From: Sphingobacterium paucimobilis HER1398
GTDB lineage: Bacteria > Bacteroidota > Bacteroidia > Sphingobacteriales > Sphingobacteriaceae
Direction: 5' to 3'
NCBI RefSeq assembly: GCF_000416985.1
Contig: NZ_ATDL01000012.1
Coordinates: forward strand, 124,001 to 188,000
Length of the DNA: 64,000 nt
Shown here: positions 8,809 to 16,076 of the stretch, one piece after another
Position numbering within the stretch: the stretch's first letter is position 1
Layout: each line of letters starts with the position of its first letter
Position numbers and translations under genes: made by a program
The notes under the pieces: model-generated
The model's database searches: none
Told to the model about the DNA's origin: nothing
The model's input: the letters and a program-made list of their open reading frames with translations, nothing else

Positions 8809-8923
8809 GACAGCTGTTTGATTTTTTATCAAAATCTTCTTTCTTACAACTGGATTAAATGATTTTCTAAAGATGATTTAGATACATGGACATCCTGTGA
8901 TGATTCTACAACAAATGTGTTTT

Positions 8924-11236
8924 ATGAAGACAATTATAGTTTTAATTGTACAGTGGGTGGTGTGTATGCATATATGGGCCTATGGGCAGAGCTGTGAGCT
9001 CCTGCTTAAAATAAAAGTAATCGATGCAAGCAGCCTTCAAGTGATCCCTGCCGCTGATGTGATTTTAAACGGCAAGGTTCATCCTAAAGAATACAAAAAT
9101 GAACTGTATTATTTTAAAAAGGTATGCAAGGGCACTTCTTCTATTGCCGTAATACATGGTGATTACGACAAGAAAACCGTTCATATCAAACTGGAACATG
9201 ATACAACATTAACGATTAGGATGGAACGCACCACACGACGTCTTTCAGAAGTAATGGTAACAGCTCATGCTAAAGATATTGACATCAAAAACTCAACTAG
9301 ACTTACTCAGCAGCAACGTAAGGAAAGCCAAGGTAAAAACCTTGCAGGTGTATTGAGCGAAGTAGCAGGTGTGAACATCCTGAAAACAGGAGCTAACAAT
9401 GGGAAGCCTGTAATCAACGGACTCTATGGCAGTAGATTACTGTTGCTTAATCATGGTGTACGCCATGAAAGTCAACAGTGGGGAACGGATCATGCTCCAG
9501 AGATAGATCCATTCGCTGCAGAGGAGATCACGGTGATTAAGAGTTCTGATGCCGTGCGTTTCGGCCCGGATGCCATAGGTGGTGTTATCCAGATTGCACC
9601 TGCTCCTATCGATCCTGAACGAAAAGCCAAAAGCAGTAGTGCTGCCGTGTTCAACAGCAATGGAAGAGGAATCCTTGTCAACAGTAAACTTGAAGGCACA
9701 ACGGGAAACTTATCGTACCGTGCAGGCATCACCACAGGTAAACATGGTAATCTAAAATCATCCTCCTATTACCTAGGTAATACAGGTAATGAAGATCTCC
9801 ATGGAAATCTCTTCATGAAATACAAAAAAGGCAAAAATACGGTCGACCTCTACCTTAGTCATTTCGGAAATACATTAGGTGTCTTCCAGGGTGCCCATAT
9901 TGGTTCCAAAGAAGATATCCTTGCCCGTATCGAAAACGGAAGGCCATTTGAAGAATATGATTTTTCATACCAGATAGCTGCTCCCAAACAACGGGTGACC
10001 CATCAGTTGGCCAAACTGGAGTATCAGTATGACCTAGGTGACAGAAAGTATGTGCAAGCGCAGTATAGCATGCAACGCAATCACAGACGAGAATATGACC
10101 TGCGTCGAGTGGCAGAAAACGATGTACCTATGGCCGATATGCTTTTGAACACGCACGAACTGGGATTTGTATACCGTAATGCTGCGCTAATGACTGGTGT
10201 TACAGGAAGTCTACAGGTCAACAACAATGTACCGGGAACGGGATCAACTCCAATTATTCCAAACTTTGAAAATCATAGTCTAGGAACGTTCGTAAGCTAC
10301 AAAATCCCGTTCAACAGTTATCTCTTCGAAATTGGAGCACGATATGACTATAAGTTTTTCGATGCCGCAGGGTATCGATACAACTATGCGGAGACGAATG
10401 CTGATGGCTCAATCCCTCAATATTTATTGACGGATCAAAAGCACTTTCATAATGTATCTGGCATAACAGGCTTTAGCTACCGGATCAATCCTACTTTTAC
10501 ATGGAAGACGAATCTAGGGCTCGCATGGCGAGCGCCTTCTGCCAATGAGCTATACAGCGATGGTATACATCACGGTACCGGTACCTATGAGGTTGGAGAT
10601 CAGCACCTGAAAAGTGAGAGGGGATACAAATGGGTAAACTCGATTTTAGTAAGCAAAGGGTCCATCACGGGAAATATTGATGTATTTGCACAATTGATAG
10701 ATAACTATATCTATAGCCAGCCTGTACCAGACTCCACTCGTCAAACGATAAGAGGGACATTTCCATTGTTTCAATACCAACAGGATCGGGCATTCTTCTA
10801 TGGTGCAGACTTGTCTGCAACAGCACATTTGAATCAAAATATAGATTATGGCTTTAACCTATCTATAGTGCAGGCCAAGAACGTCACTAAAAAGGAATTT
10901 CTTCCGAACATCCCAGCCACAAAACTACAGCATTCGTTGAGTTATCATTTTACATCCGGCAAGGTGTTGGATTACATCAAGATCAAACATCACTATCAAG
11001 CCAAACAGCATCGGTACGAACCCAATTCGGACTTTGCATCACCGCCATCAGCATATCATCTTTTTGACGCTGTTGTAGCTTCATCGATAAAATTCAACAA
11101 AGAGCATACCGCTGATTTTCAATTTGCCGTAGAGAATGTCTTTAACGAGGCTTATAAAGACTATATGGACCGGTTTAGATATTATGCTCACGCCTTAGGG
11201 CGAAATATTTCCATAAAAATCAATTTTACATTTTAA
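8924..11236 (+). CDS. TonB-dependent outer-membrane receptor, probably for a transition metal
   Basis: An outer-membrane beta-barrel importer energised by TonB. The ATG at 8924 is chosen because it begins the signal peptide (MKTIIVLIVQWVVCMHIWAY); an in-frame ATG at 8897 only adds nine residues. After the signal come a carboxypeptidase-regulatory-like beta domain (about 30-105), a plug domain (LSEVMVTAHA to AVRFGPDAIGGVIQIAP, about 110-225) and a roughly 540-residue barrel ending in Phe (NISIKINFTF), as barrels do. The plug contains HGVRHESQQWGTDHAPEIDP, His-rich like ZnuD-type zinc receptors. It lies between a Cys/His-rich secreted protein and a His-rich lipoprotein, which supports metal uptake; the ion cannot be read from sequence. 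Confidence 0.9.
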   Translation: MKTIIVLIVQWVVCMHIWAYGQSCELLLKIKVIDASSLQVIPAADVILNGKVHPKEYKNELYYFKKVCKGTSSIAVIHGDYDKKTVHIKLEHDTTLTIRMERTTRRLSEVMVTAHAKDIDIKNSTRLTQQQRKESQGKNLAGVLSEVAGVNILKTGANNGKPVINGLYGSRLLLLNHGVRHESQQWGTDHAPEIDPFAAEEITVIKSSDAVRFGPDAIGGVIQIAPAPIDPERKAKSSSAAVFNSNGRGILVNSKLEGTTGNLSYRAGITTGKHGNLKSSSYYLGNTGNEDLHGNLFMKYKKGKNTVDLYLSHFGNTLGVFQGAHIGSKEDILARIENGRPFEEYDFSYQIAAPKQRVTHQLAKLEYQYDLGDRKYVQAQYSMQRNHRREYDLRRVAENDVPMADMLLNTHELGFVYRNAALMTGVTGSLQVNNNVPGTGSTPIIPNFENHSLGTFVSYKIPFNSYLFEIGARYDYKFFDAAGYRYNYAETNADGSIPQYLLTDQKHFHNVSGITGFSYRINPTFTWKTNLGLAWRAPSANELYSDGIHHGTGTYEVGDQHLKSERGYKWVNSILVSKGSITGNIDVFAQLIDNYIYSQPVPDSTRQTIRGTFPLFQYQQDRAFFYGADLSATAHLNQNIDYGFNLSIVQAKNVTKKEFLPNIPATKLQHSLSYHFTSGKVLDYIKIKHHYQAKQHRYEPNSDFASPPSAYHLFDAVVASSIKFNKEHTADFQFAVENVFNEAYKDYMDRFRYYAHALGRNISIKINFTF

Positions 11237-11248
11237 CAATTTATTCAC

Positions 11249-11872
11249 ATGAAAAAATACATAACCATACTGTTTATAGCTGTTTTAGCCTTCTCATCTT
11301 GTAAAAAAGACGAACCTACCCCCGAAACAGACCAAGAAGAGGTTGGGTCTGCTTCTATTACGTTTACTGAAGTGGCAGCAGAAGCACATGGAGACCATTA
11401 TCATTATTCAGAGATAGAAAATCCTACCATAGAAAAAATAGATTTTACGGGGAGCCAAATGCTGCCTCCTGCTGGTGCACACACACATCTGGAAGTAGGT
11501 AAGTCTTACCGTTTTAATGTCATCATCAAAGATTTTGCAGGCCGCGAAACGCAGCAGTCATTTATCGAGAAAGAAGACCATCACTTTGCTTTCATCTTAG
11601 GTATACCTGATGGAAGTGTATATGTCACCTATAGCGACAAGAAAGAAGATGGGACAAAAGTAAAAGTAGGTGTAGTGGGCTACATAACTGTGCTAAAGGA
11701 GTCAAGCACCTTTACTACACGCTATATCATGCGCCACCTCAATCCTAAAGTGAAAGAGACCATTGATCCTAAGAAAGATTGGAACAACAGTAACTTCACG
11801 TCCTTTACAGGTGCTAATGATTTAGATCTTAAATTCCAGCTCCATTTTGTAGAAGCCGGACATAGCCACTAA
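11249..11872 (+). CDS. His-rich lipoprotein, last gene of metal-uptake cassette
   Basis: This 207-residue protein has a lipoprotein signal: MKKYITILFIAVLAFSSCKK, lipobox LAFSSC with Cys 18 the predicted lipidated residue. The mature part opens with an acidic linker and carries His clusters (AHGDHYHYSE, GAHTHLEVG, EKEDHHFAF, and the C-terminal AGHSH), a composition suited to capturing a divalent metal at the envelope. It starts 12 nt after the TonB receptor stop and is followed by a strong terminator, so it ends the operon. I do not recognise a named family. The metal-chaperone role is inference. Confidence 0.8.
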   Translation: MKKYITILFIAVLAFSSCKKDEPTPETDQEEVGSASITFTEVAAEAHGDHYHYSEIENPTIEKIDFTGSQMLPPAGAHTHLEVGKSYRFNVIIKDFAGRETQQSFIEKEDHHFAFILGIPDGSVYVTYSDKKEDGTKVKVGVVGYITVLKESSTFTTRYIMRHLNPKVKETIDPKKDWNNSNFTSFTGANDLDLKFQLHFVEAGHSH

Positions 11873-11893
11873 TTGAAATTCCCACAGTAACTA

Positions 11894-11929
11894 AAAAAGA
11901 GCATTTGATAACTATCAAATGCTCTTTTT
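11894..11929. terminator. Bidirectional terminator between lipoprotein gene and tRNA-Arg
   Basis: A 17-bp perfect inverted repeat (AAAAAGAGCATTTGATA / partner 11913-11929) gives A-runs and T-runs on both sides. It ends the plus-strand cassette and lies 6 nt beyond the 3' end of the minus-strand tRNA. Confidence 0.85.
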
Positions 11930-11935
11930 GTTTTG

Positions 11936-12007
11936 TGTCCCCGGCGGGAGTCGAACCCACATCGTCAGAACCGGAATCTGAAATTCTATCCATTAAACTA
12001 CGGAGAC
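11936..12007 (-). tRNA. tRNA-Arg, anticodon CCG
   Basis: On the minus strand the 72-nt sequence folds as a cloverleaf. The acceptor stem is GTCTCCG/CGGGGAC with discriminator A. The anticodon arm is TCAGA-TTCCGGT-TCTGA, with anticodon CCG reading codon CGG. The T arm is GTGGG-TTCGACT-CCCGC. CCA is not encoded. A TATTTTTG element ends 7 nt before the 5' end, so transcription probably starts at or next to the mature 5' end. Confidence 0.93.
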
Positions 12008-12013
12008 GTTCCG

Positions 12014-12021
12014 CAAAAATA
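12014..12021 (-). promoter_or_regulatory. -7 element of the tRNA-Arg gene
   Basis: On the minus strand TATTTTTG (plus strand CAAAAATA) matches TAnnTTTG, immediately before the tRNA. No clear TTTG lies at the upstream position. Confidence 0.5.
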
Positions 12022-12177
12022 TAACTTTTATGTGAAACTAAAACTTTTTTTAGCAATCATTATCAAATGGCCATATAACCCATTTATAATCACTCTATTT
12101 ACTTTCCATCTTAATTGCGACCGACTACACTATCAAATAGTAGAAAGGATAGGCAGACAGAGAAACTAGGTTTAAAA

Positions 12178-12252
12178 CGAAAAAAGCCTGGGAGAATCAG
12201 GCGACTTCCCAGGCTTTAAAATTTAACCTCTAGACGAGGCAATCAACCTAAA
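12178..12252 (-). ncRNA. Candidate ~73-nt small RNA with its own promoter and terminator
   Basis: In the 554-nt gap between tRNA-Arg and riboflavin synthase, the minus strand carries TTTG (12288-12291), 21 nt, TACCTTTG (12259-12266), predicting a start near 12252. The transcript would fold a small hairpin (CCTC-5 nt-GAGG, 12227-12239) and then an 11-bp stem (AAAGCCTGGGA / TCCCAGGCTTT, 12183-12217) with a 13-nt loop. Six U follow. There is no ATG in the predicted RNA. The compact promoter-to-terminator unit without a reading frame indicates a non-coding RNA. I know no family for it; the rest of the gap is AT-rich and featureless. Confidence 0.5.
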
Positions 12253-12258
12253 CCTAAC

Positions 12259-12291
12259 CAAAGGTAACACATATTCTCCATCCATTCCAAA
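12259..12291 (-). promoter_or_regulatory. Promoter of the candidate small RNA
   Basis: Minus-strand TTTG and TACCTTTG are separated by 21 nt, one more than the ideal spacing for the Bacteroidota primary sigma factor. Confidence 0.5.
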
Positions 12292-12504
12292 CATTTTTGA
12301 AACAAAAGAACACAAGAATACCTAAAACCTTGATATTCAACGAAATAATTTACTAATAAGAAAAAAACAAGGAACAGAAAACCCCAATTATCCAGTTCCC
12401 TTAAGGAATTAGTTAAAGTTAGTGTATTATTTACACAAATAAAAATAAATTGCTTTTTATCTCATTTTTTGCTCAGACTAAAAAGAGCCCCTCTCTCCCA
12501 AAAG

Positions 12505-12536
12505 GTTGTTTATAAGTTTACATTTCCCTACTTTTG
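12505..12536 (+). promoter_or_regulatory. Promoter of riboflavin synthase
   Basis: GTTG (12505-12508), 20 nt, TACTTTTG (12529-12536): one mismatch in the -33 element. The predicted leader before the ATG at 12562 is only about 18 nt, leaving no room for an FMN riboswitch. Confidence 0.6.
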
Positions 12537-12561
12537 CTATACATCTTTAGTTTATCAATAT

Positions 12562-13152
12562 ATGTTTACTGGCATTATCGAAACATTAGGAACCGTTACA
12601 AAATTGGAACGGGATCAAACAAATCTTCATATTTATGTAGACTCGGAGATATCTTCCGAATTGAAAATAGATCAAAGTATCTCCCACAATGGGGTATGTC
12701 TTACGGTGGTAGGTATAGACGGCAATACACACAAAGTCACAGCGATCGACGAAACACTCCAAAAAACAAATTTAGGACTTCTGCAGAAAGGTCAGCTCGT
12801 TAATTTAGAGCGTTGCACACCCGCCAATGGCAGATTTGACGGACATATCGTACAGGGACACGTAGATCAGACAGCGATATGTATCGCCAAAGAGAATCAA
12901 GACGGAAGTTGGCTGTTCACTTTTCAATACAATGCTGCTTCTAATAATATCACAGTCGAAAAAGGATCTATCACGGTAAATGGCATCAGCCTGACTGTAG
13001 TGGACTCTCGTGAAGATCGGTTCTCAGTAGCGATTATCCCCTATACGATAGAACATACAAATTTAAAACAGGTAGAGGTCGGCACACCTGTCAATCTAGA
13101 GTTTGACATCGTAGGCAAATATATAGCTAAAATAATGGCTCTTAGAAACTAA
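12562..13152 (+). CDS. ribE: Riboflavin synthase, alpha chain
   Basis: It catalyses dismutation of 6,7-dimethyl-8-ribityllumazine to riboflavin, the last step of vitamin B2 synthesis. The start is the ATG at 12562, giving the hallmark N-terminus MFTGIIE and 196 residues, the usual length. Longer in-frame upstream sequence overlaps the promoter and is rejected. Two lumazine-binding repeats are visible: HNGVCLTVVGI in the first (about 45-55) and VNGISLTVVDS in the second (about 140-150). It stands alone, not in a rib operon. Its last codons form the 5' arm of the downstream terminator. Confidence 0.95.
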   Translation: MFTGIIETLGTVTKLERDQTNLHIYVDSEISSELKIDQSISHNGVCLTVVGIDGNTHKVTAIDETLQKTNLGLLQKGQLVNLERCTPANGRFDGHIVQGHVDQTAICIAKENQDGSWLFTFQYNAASNNITVEKGSITVNGISLTVVDSREDRFSVAIIPYTIEHTNLKQVEVGTPVNLEFDIVGKYIAKIMALRN

Positions 13153-13168
13153 GAGCCATTATTTTTTT
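13129..13168. terminator. Terminator overlapping the end of ribE
   Basis: A 15-17 bp stem with an AAA loop (arm AATAATGGCTCTTAG at 13131-13145, partner 13149-13163) is followed by T7. The 5' arm is coding sequence and the stop codon lies inside the 3' arm. The minus-strand ClC gene ends just beyond, so it can serve both. Confidence 0.85.
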
Positions 13169-14957
13169 ATTCAAGATATGCACCTTGACGCATCAGTAAG
13201 GCTCTGTACTTATTAAATACCGCAGCCTTAGAAATAAAACCAAGGTACCTACCTTCGCTGTCCACCACAGGCAATATCCAGACATCATCTTTATTCATCT
13301 TTTGCATAACACGTTCCATCTCCTCATTCTCTTGGATAATGTCTATAGGTTTTTGGGCCAACGAGGCAAAAGACCGCTCTGCACCCTCTTCCTCTCCAAG
13401 TAAAATAGAAAACAGCCGCTCACTGTATATAATCCCTAACAGCTTGCGCTCCTCATCGATAATCGGAAAGATATTCCTTTTGGAGTGAATAATATCCGAT
13501 TTTCTGTCCAGAGGTGTTTCTTCTGGCTTTAATAAAATAAAATTCTGTTCTATCACATACCGAAGCTTCATCATACTCAGCACCGTTCGGTCTTTGTCTT
13601 CATAGGATAGCAAATCACCAGATTCGGCAAGCACCTTCGTGTAAATAGAATGTTTCATCACCGTCCTATTTATCAAATAGGATATGGAAGCAACAATCAT
13701 TAGAGGAACCATCAATGCGTAGCCTCCTGTAATTTCAGCAATCAGGAATATACCGGTCAAGGGCGCATGCATGATACCGCTCAAAGCACCGGCCATACCA
13801 GCCATGACAAAATTAGGCACATTTAATTCGATAATACCACTCAGATTGACCCCATAGGCAAATGCAAAGCCCAGTAATCCGCCCATGACGAGACTGGGGC
13901 CAAAGACGCCCCCATTACCTCCCCCACTTATCGTAAATAACGACGCAAGAGACTTAGCAAATAATGTCAATACAGTATAACATACAACGACCCAACCTAA
14001 ATTCCTGTAATCCGAAAACAAACTGTTTTTCACGATGGAATCAAACTGTCCATCCAGAATCTGCTGTATCGTTAGATACCCTTCACCATACAAGGCAGGA
14101 AATACTAAAATCAACAACCCCAAAGCGAGTCCACTCGTCCAAACTTTGTTGTAAGGATTCTGTATACGGGAGAACCAGACCTTCACCTGCTGACTGAGCG
14201 TTGAAAAATAAACAGTGAATAACCCGATCAAAAGAGCTAGGAGAAAATAGAAAAACAGAGCTCCGACTTCCCAATCCGTAAGAGCTGTATGGAACAGAGG
14301 CTCGCTATATAGGAGCCTTGATACCACGGCTGCCAAAGCAGACGAGATCAGTAGCGGTATGAATGCAGGAATAGAAAATTCGGGAAGCAGTATCTCTATC
14401 GCAAAAATCATCCCGGCTATAGGACTGTTAAATGCGCCCGATATACCTGCAGCAGCTCCACAAGCGAGCAACATGGTTACCTCCCGATAACTAAGCCCAA
14501 AGAAACGTGCAACATTGGAACCGATAGCCGAACCGCTATGGGCGATAGGTGCTTCCAACCCACAGGATCCCCCAAAACCTACCGTAATGGCACTCGTCAC
14601 AATCTGCGAGTACACATTGTGTACCTCTATCCTACTAGAGCGACGAGAGATCGCATAGATGATAGGCGTTATTCCGTGTTCAAATTTCTTGCCTTTTAGA
14701 AATTTACGGACATACAGCACGCTCAACAATATACCTATCAGCGGAAAAATAAAATAAATTGAATATTTAATATGCCATTCTACATCATTCTGCAATGCAG
14801 ATGCTATAAAATGTGTCAACCCTTTAAGCAAAGCTGCGGCCAACCCTCCAATCAATCCCACTAAAAAAGCAAGTATCACCAGGAAGTTTCGATTCGAAAG
14901 CCTTTCCATTCGCCACTTGTTGATCCTATCCAATCTCTTCAGAAATCTACTTCTCAT
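13167..14957 (-). CDS. ClC-family chloride channel/antiporter with C-terminal CBS pair
   Basis: A 596-residue membrane protein of the ClC family, moving chloride (or another anion) across the inner membrane, probably in exchange for protons. The transmembrane core has GSCGLEAPIAHSGSAIG, in which the gating Glu of the GxExP motif is kept, and GGGNGGVFGPSLVMGG. Residues about 450-590 form two CBS domains, which in this family bind nucleotides and regulate transport. The start follows the oxyR stop by 11 nt with AAAGGAAC upstream, so the two genes are co-transcribed. Confidence 0.93.
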   Translation of the reverse strand: MRSRFLKRLDRINKWRMERLSNRNFLVILAFLVGLIGGLAAALLKGLTHFIASALQNDVEWHIKYSIYFIFPLIGILLSVLYVRKFLKGKKFEHGITPIIYAISRRSSRIEVHNVYSQIVTSAITVGFGGSCGLEAPIAHSGSAIGSNVARFFGLSYREVTMLLACGAAAGISGAFNSPIAGMIFAIEILLPEFSIPAFIPLLISSALAAVVSRLLYSEPLFHTALTDWEVGALFFYFLLALLIGLFTVYFSTLSQQVKVWFSRIQNPYNKVWTSGLALGLLILVFPALYGEGYLTIQQILDGQFDSIVKNSLFSDYRNLGWVVVCYTVLTLFAKSLASLFTISGGGNGGVFGPSLVMGGLLGFAFAYGVNLSGIIELNVPNFVMAGMAGALSGIMHAPLTGIFLIAEITGGYALMVPLMIVASISYLINRTVMKHSIYTKVLAESGDLLSYEDKDRTVLSMMKLRYVIEQNFILLKPEETPLDRKSDIIHSKRNIFPIIDEERKLLGIIYSERLFSILLGEEEGAERSFASLAQKPIDIIQENEEMERVMQKMNKDDVWILPVVDSEGRYLGFISKAAVFNKYRALLMRQGAYLE

Positions 14958-14968
14958 AAACTGTTCCT

Positions 14969-15910
14969 TTAGATACTAAACCCGATTATATCTTTCTTTT
15001 TATTCGATTTAAAACGTTCTGGTATGGCCTCTAGAATTTCATCGCGCAATACCCTCACGGCCATCTTCTTCACGTAGTTGTGTGTCGTGACTATACTTAT
15101 TTCGCGTACCGGCTCCGGTGATTTGAAATAACGCACATGGCCCAGCTGGTCTTCATTGTAGGTCAAGATACTCAATTCAGGCAAAATAGTCAATCCATCA
15201 TTGATTTCCACCATACGCTTTAATGTATCCACACTTCCTGTATTATACTCAAAAGTACCATTGGCCCCCTGGTTGTGCTTATAATTACAAATATTAAGTA
15301 CCTGCCCCCGCATACAATGCCCTTCATTGAGCAACCATAGCTTCTCTTGGGACAAATCATCATAACTGAGCATTTTCTTGGCAAATAGTGCGCTCTTGTC
15401 AGACACATAGGCAACAAAAGTTTCGTAAAACAAAGGAGTTTCCAGAATCGCATTGTCCAATAAAGGGGTAGACAAAATTCCACAGTCAAGTTCACCGGCC
15501 TTAAGCTCTTGAATAATTCTCTCTGTCGTATACTCCCACACCTGAAGTTGTACCTTCGGGTACTTTTTTAAAAAAGAAGTAATCACACCAGGCAAAAGAT
15601 AAGGCGCAACAGTAGGTATAACCCCAATCTTAAAGTCCCCCTCTAACTCTCCCTTGGTTTCCTGCAAAATCTCCGCTATCTTCCTGCTTTCCATAAGCAC
15701 TGCACGGGCCTGCTTGATTATTCTTTTTCCTACTTCTGTAGGAACGACAGGTTGCCTGCTACGGTCAAAGATCTTCACCCCTAATGACTCTTCTAACTTT
15801 TGGATCTGCATACTCAAGGTAGGTTGGGTCACAAAACACTTTTCGGCAGCTGCAACGAAACTCCGGTACGTATCTACAGCAATAACATATTCCAATTGAA
15901 CTAAAGTCAT
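14969..15910 (-). CDS. oxyR: LysR-family peroxide sensor OxyR
   Basis: OxyR is a redox-switched activator of peroxide defence. The 313-residue protein has an N-terminal winged helix-turn-helix (about 1-60; VTQPTLSMQIQKLEESLGVKIF) and a periplasmic-binding-like sensor domain. The sensor contains GHCMRGQVLNIC: the two Cys are nine residues apart with the His-Cys-x-Arg context, matching the Cys199/Cys208 disulfide pair of E. coli OxyR. It is therefore a genuine OxyR rather than a generic LysR protein. It is divergent from the S46 peptidase gene and upstream of a ClC gene in the same operon. No katG or ahpC lies in the window. Confidence 0.92.
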   Translation of the reverse strand: MTLVQLEYVIAVDTYRSFVAAAEKCFVTQPTLSMQIQKLEESLGVKIFDRSRQPVVPTEVGKRIIKQARAVLMESRKIAEILQETKGELEGDFKIGVIPTVAPYLLPGVITSFLKKYPKVQLQVWEYTTERIIQELKAGELDCGILSTPLLDNAILETPLFYETFVAYVSDKSALFAKKMLSYDDLSQEKLWLLNEGHCMRGQVLNICNYKHNQGANGTFEYNTGSVDTLKRMVEINDGLTILPELSILTYNEDQLGHVRYFKSPEPVREISIVTTHNYVKKMAVRVLRDEILEAIPERFKSNKKKDIIGFSI

Positions 15911-15929
15911 CTTATAAGTTTTAACTATA

Positions 15930-15937
15930 CAAAGATA
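15930..15937 (-). promoter_or_regulatory. -7 element of oxyR
   Basis: Minus-strand TATCTTTG matches TAnnTTTG and predicts a leader of about 13 nt before the oxyR ATG. No TTTG lies at -33, as may be expected for a regulated promoter. Confidence 0.5.
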
Positions 15938-15968
15938 AGAAATGAGCTATATAAAGGTAAGAATTTAG

Positions 15969-15976
15969 TATTTTTG
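15969..15976 (+). promoter_or_regulatory. -7 element upstream of the S46 peptidase gene
   Basis: TATTTTTG matches TAnnTTTG. The predicted leader of about 90 nt contains an imperfect inverted repeat (GTGAGATAA ... TTATTCTCAC). Confidence 0.4.
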
Positions 15977-16076
15977 AAAAAGCCGTGAGATAATCCATAG
16001 CCTGATCAGCTTAACTTATTCTCACAGCATGACAGTATACAACAAAAAGAATATAATACCATAAAATAGTGATCAT

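Noticed and set aside
8816..8845. TTTGATTTTTTATCAAA as a terminator between the small Cys/His protein and the TonB receptor
   Set aside because: The stem is only 6 AT-rich pairs with no proper T-tract; it is unlikely to stop transcription.
12008..12561. FMN riboswitch upstream of riboflavin synthase
   Set aside because: The predicted leader before ribE is only about 18 nt and no conserved RFN-type stems are seen.
12534..12803. 89-residue frame overlapping riboflavin synthase
   Set aside because: It overlaps an unquestionable gene in another frame and has no recognisable features.
15986..16045. Imperfect hairpin in the 5' leader of the S46 peptidase gene as a riboswitch
   Set aside because: Pairing is imperfect and no known aptamer pattern is present.
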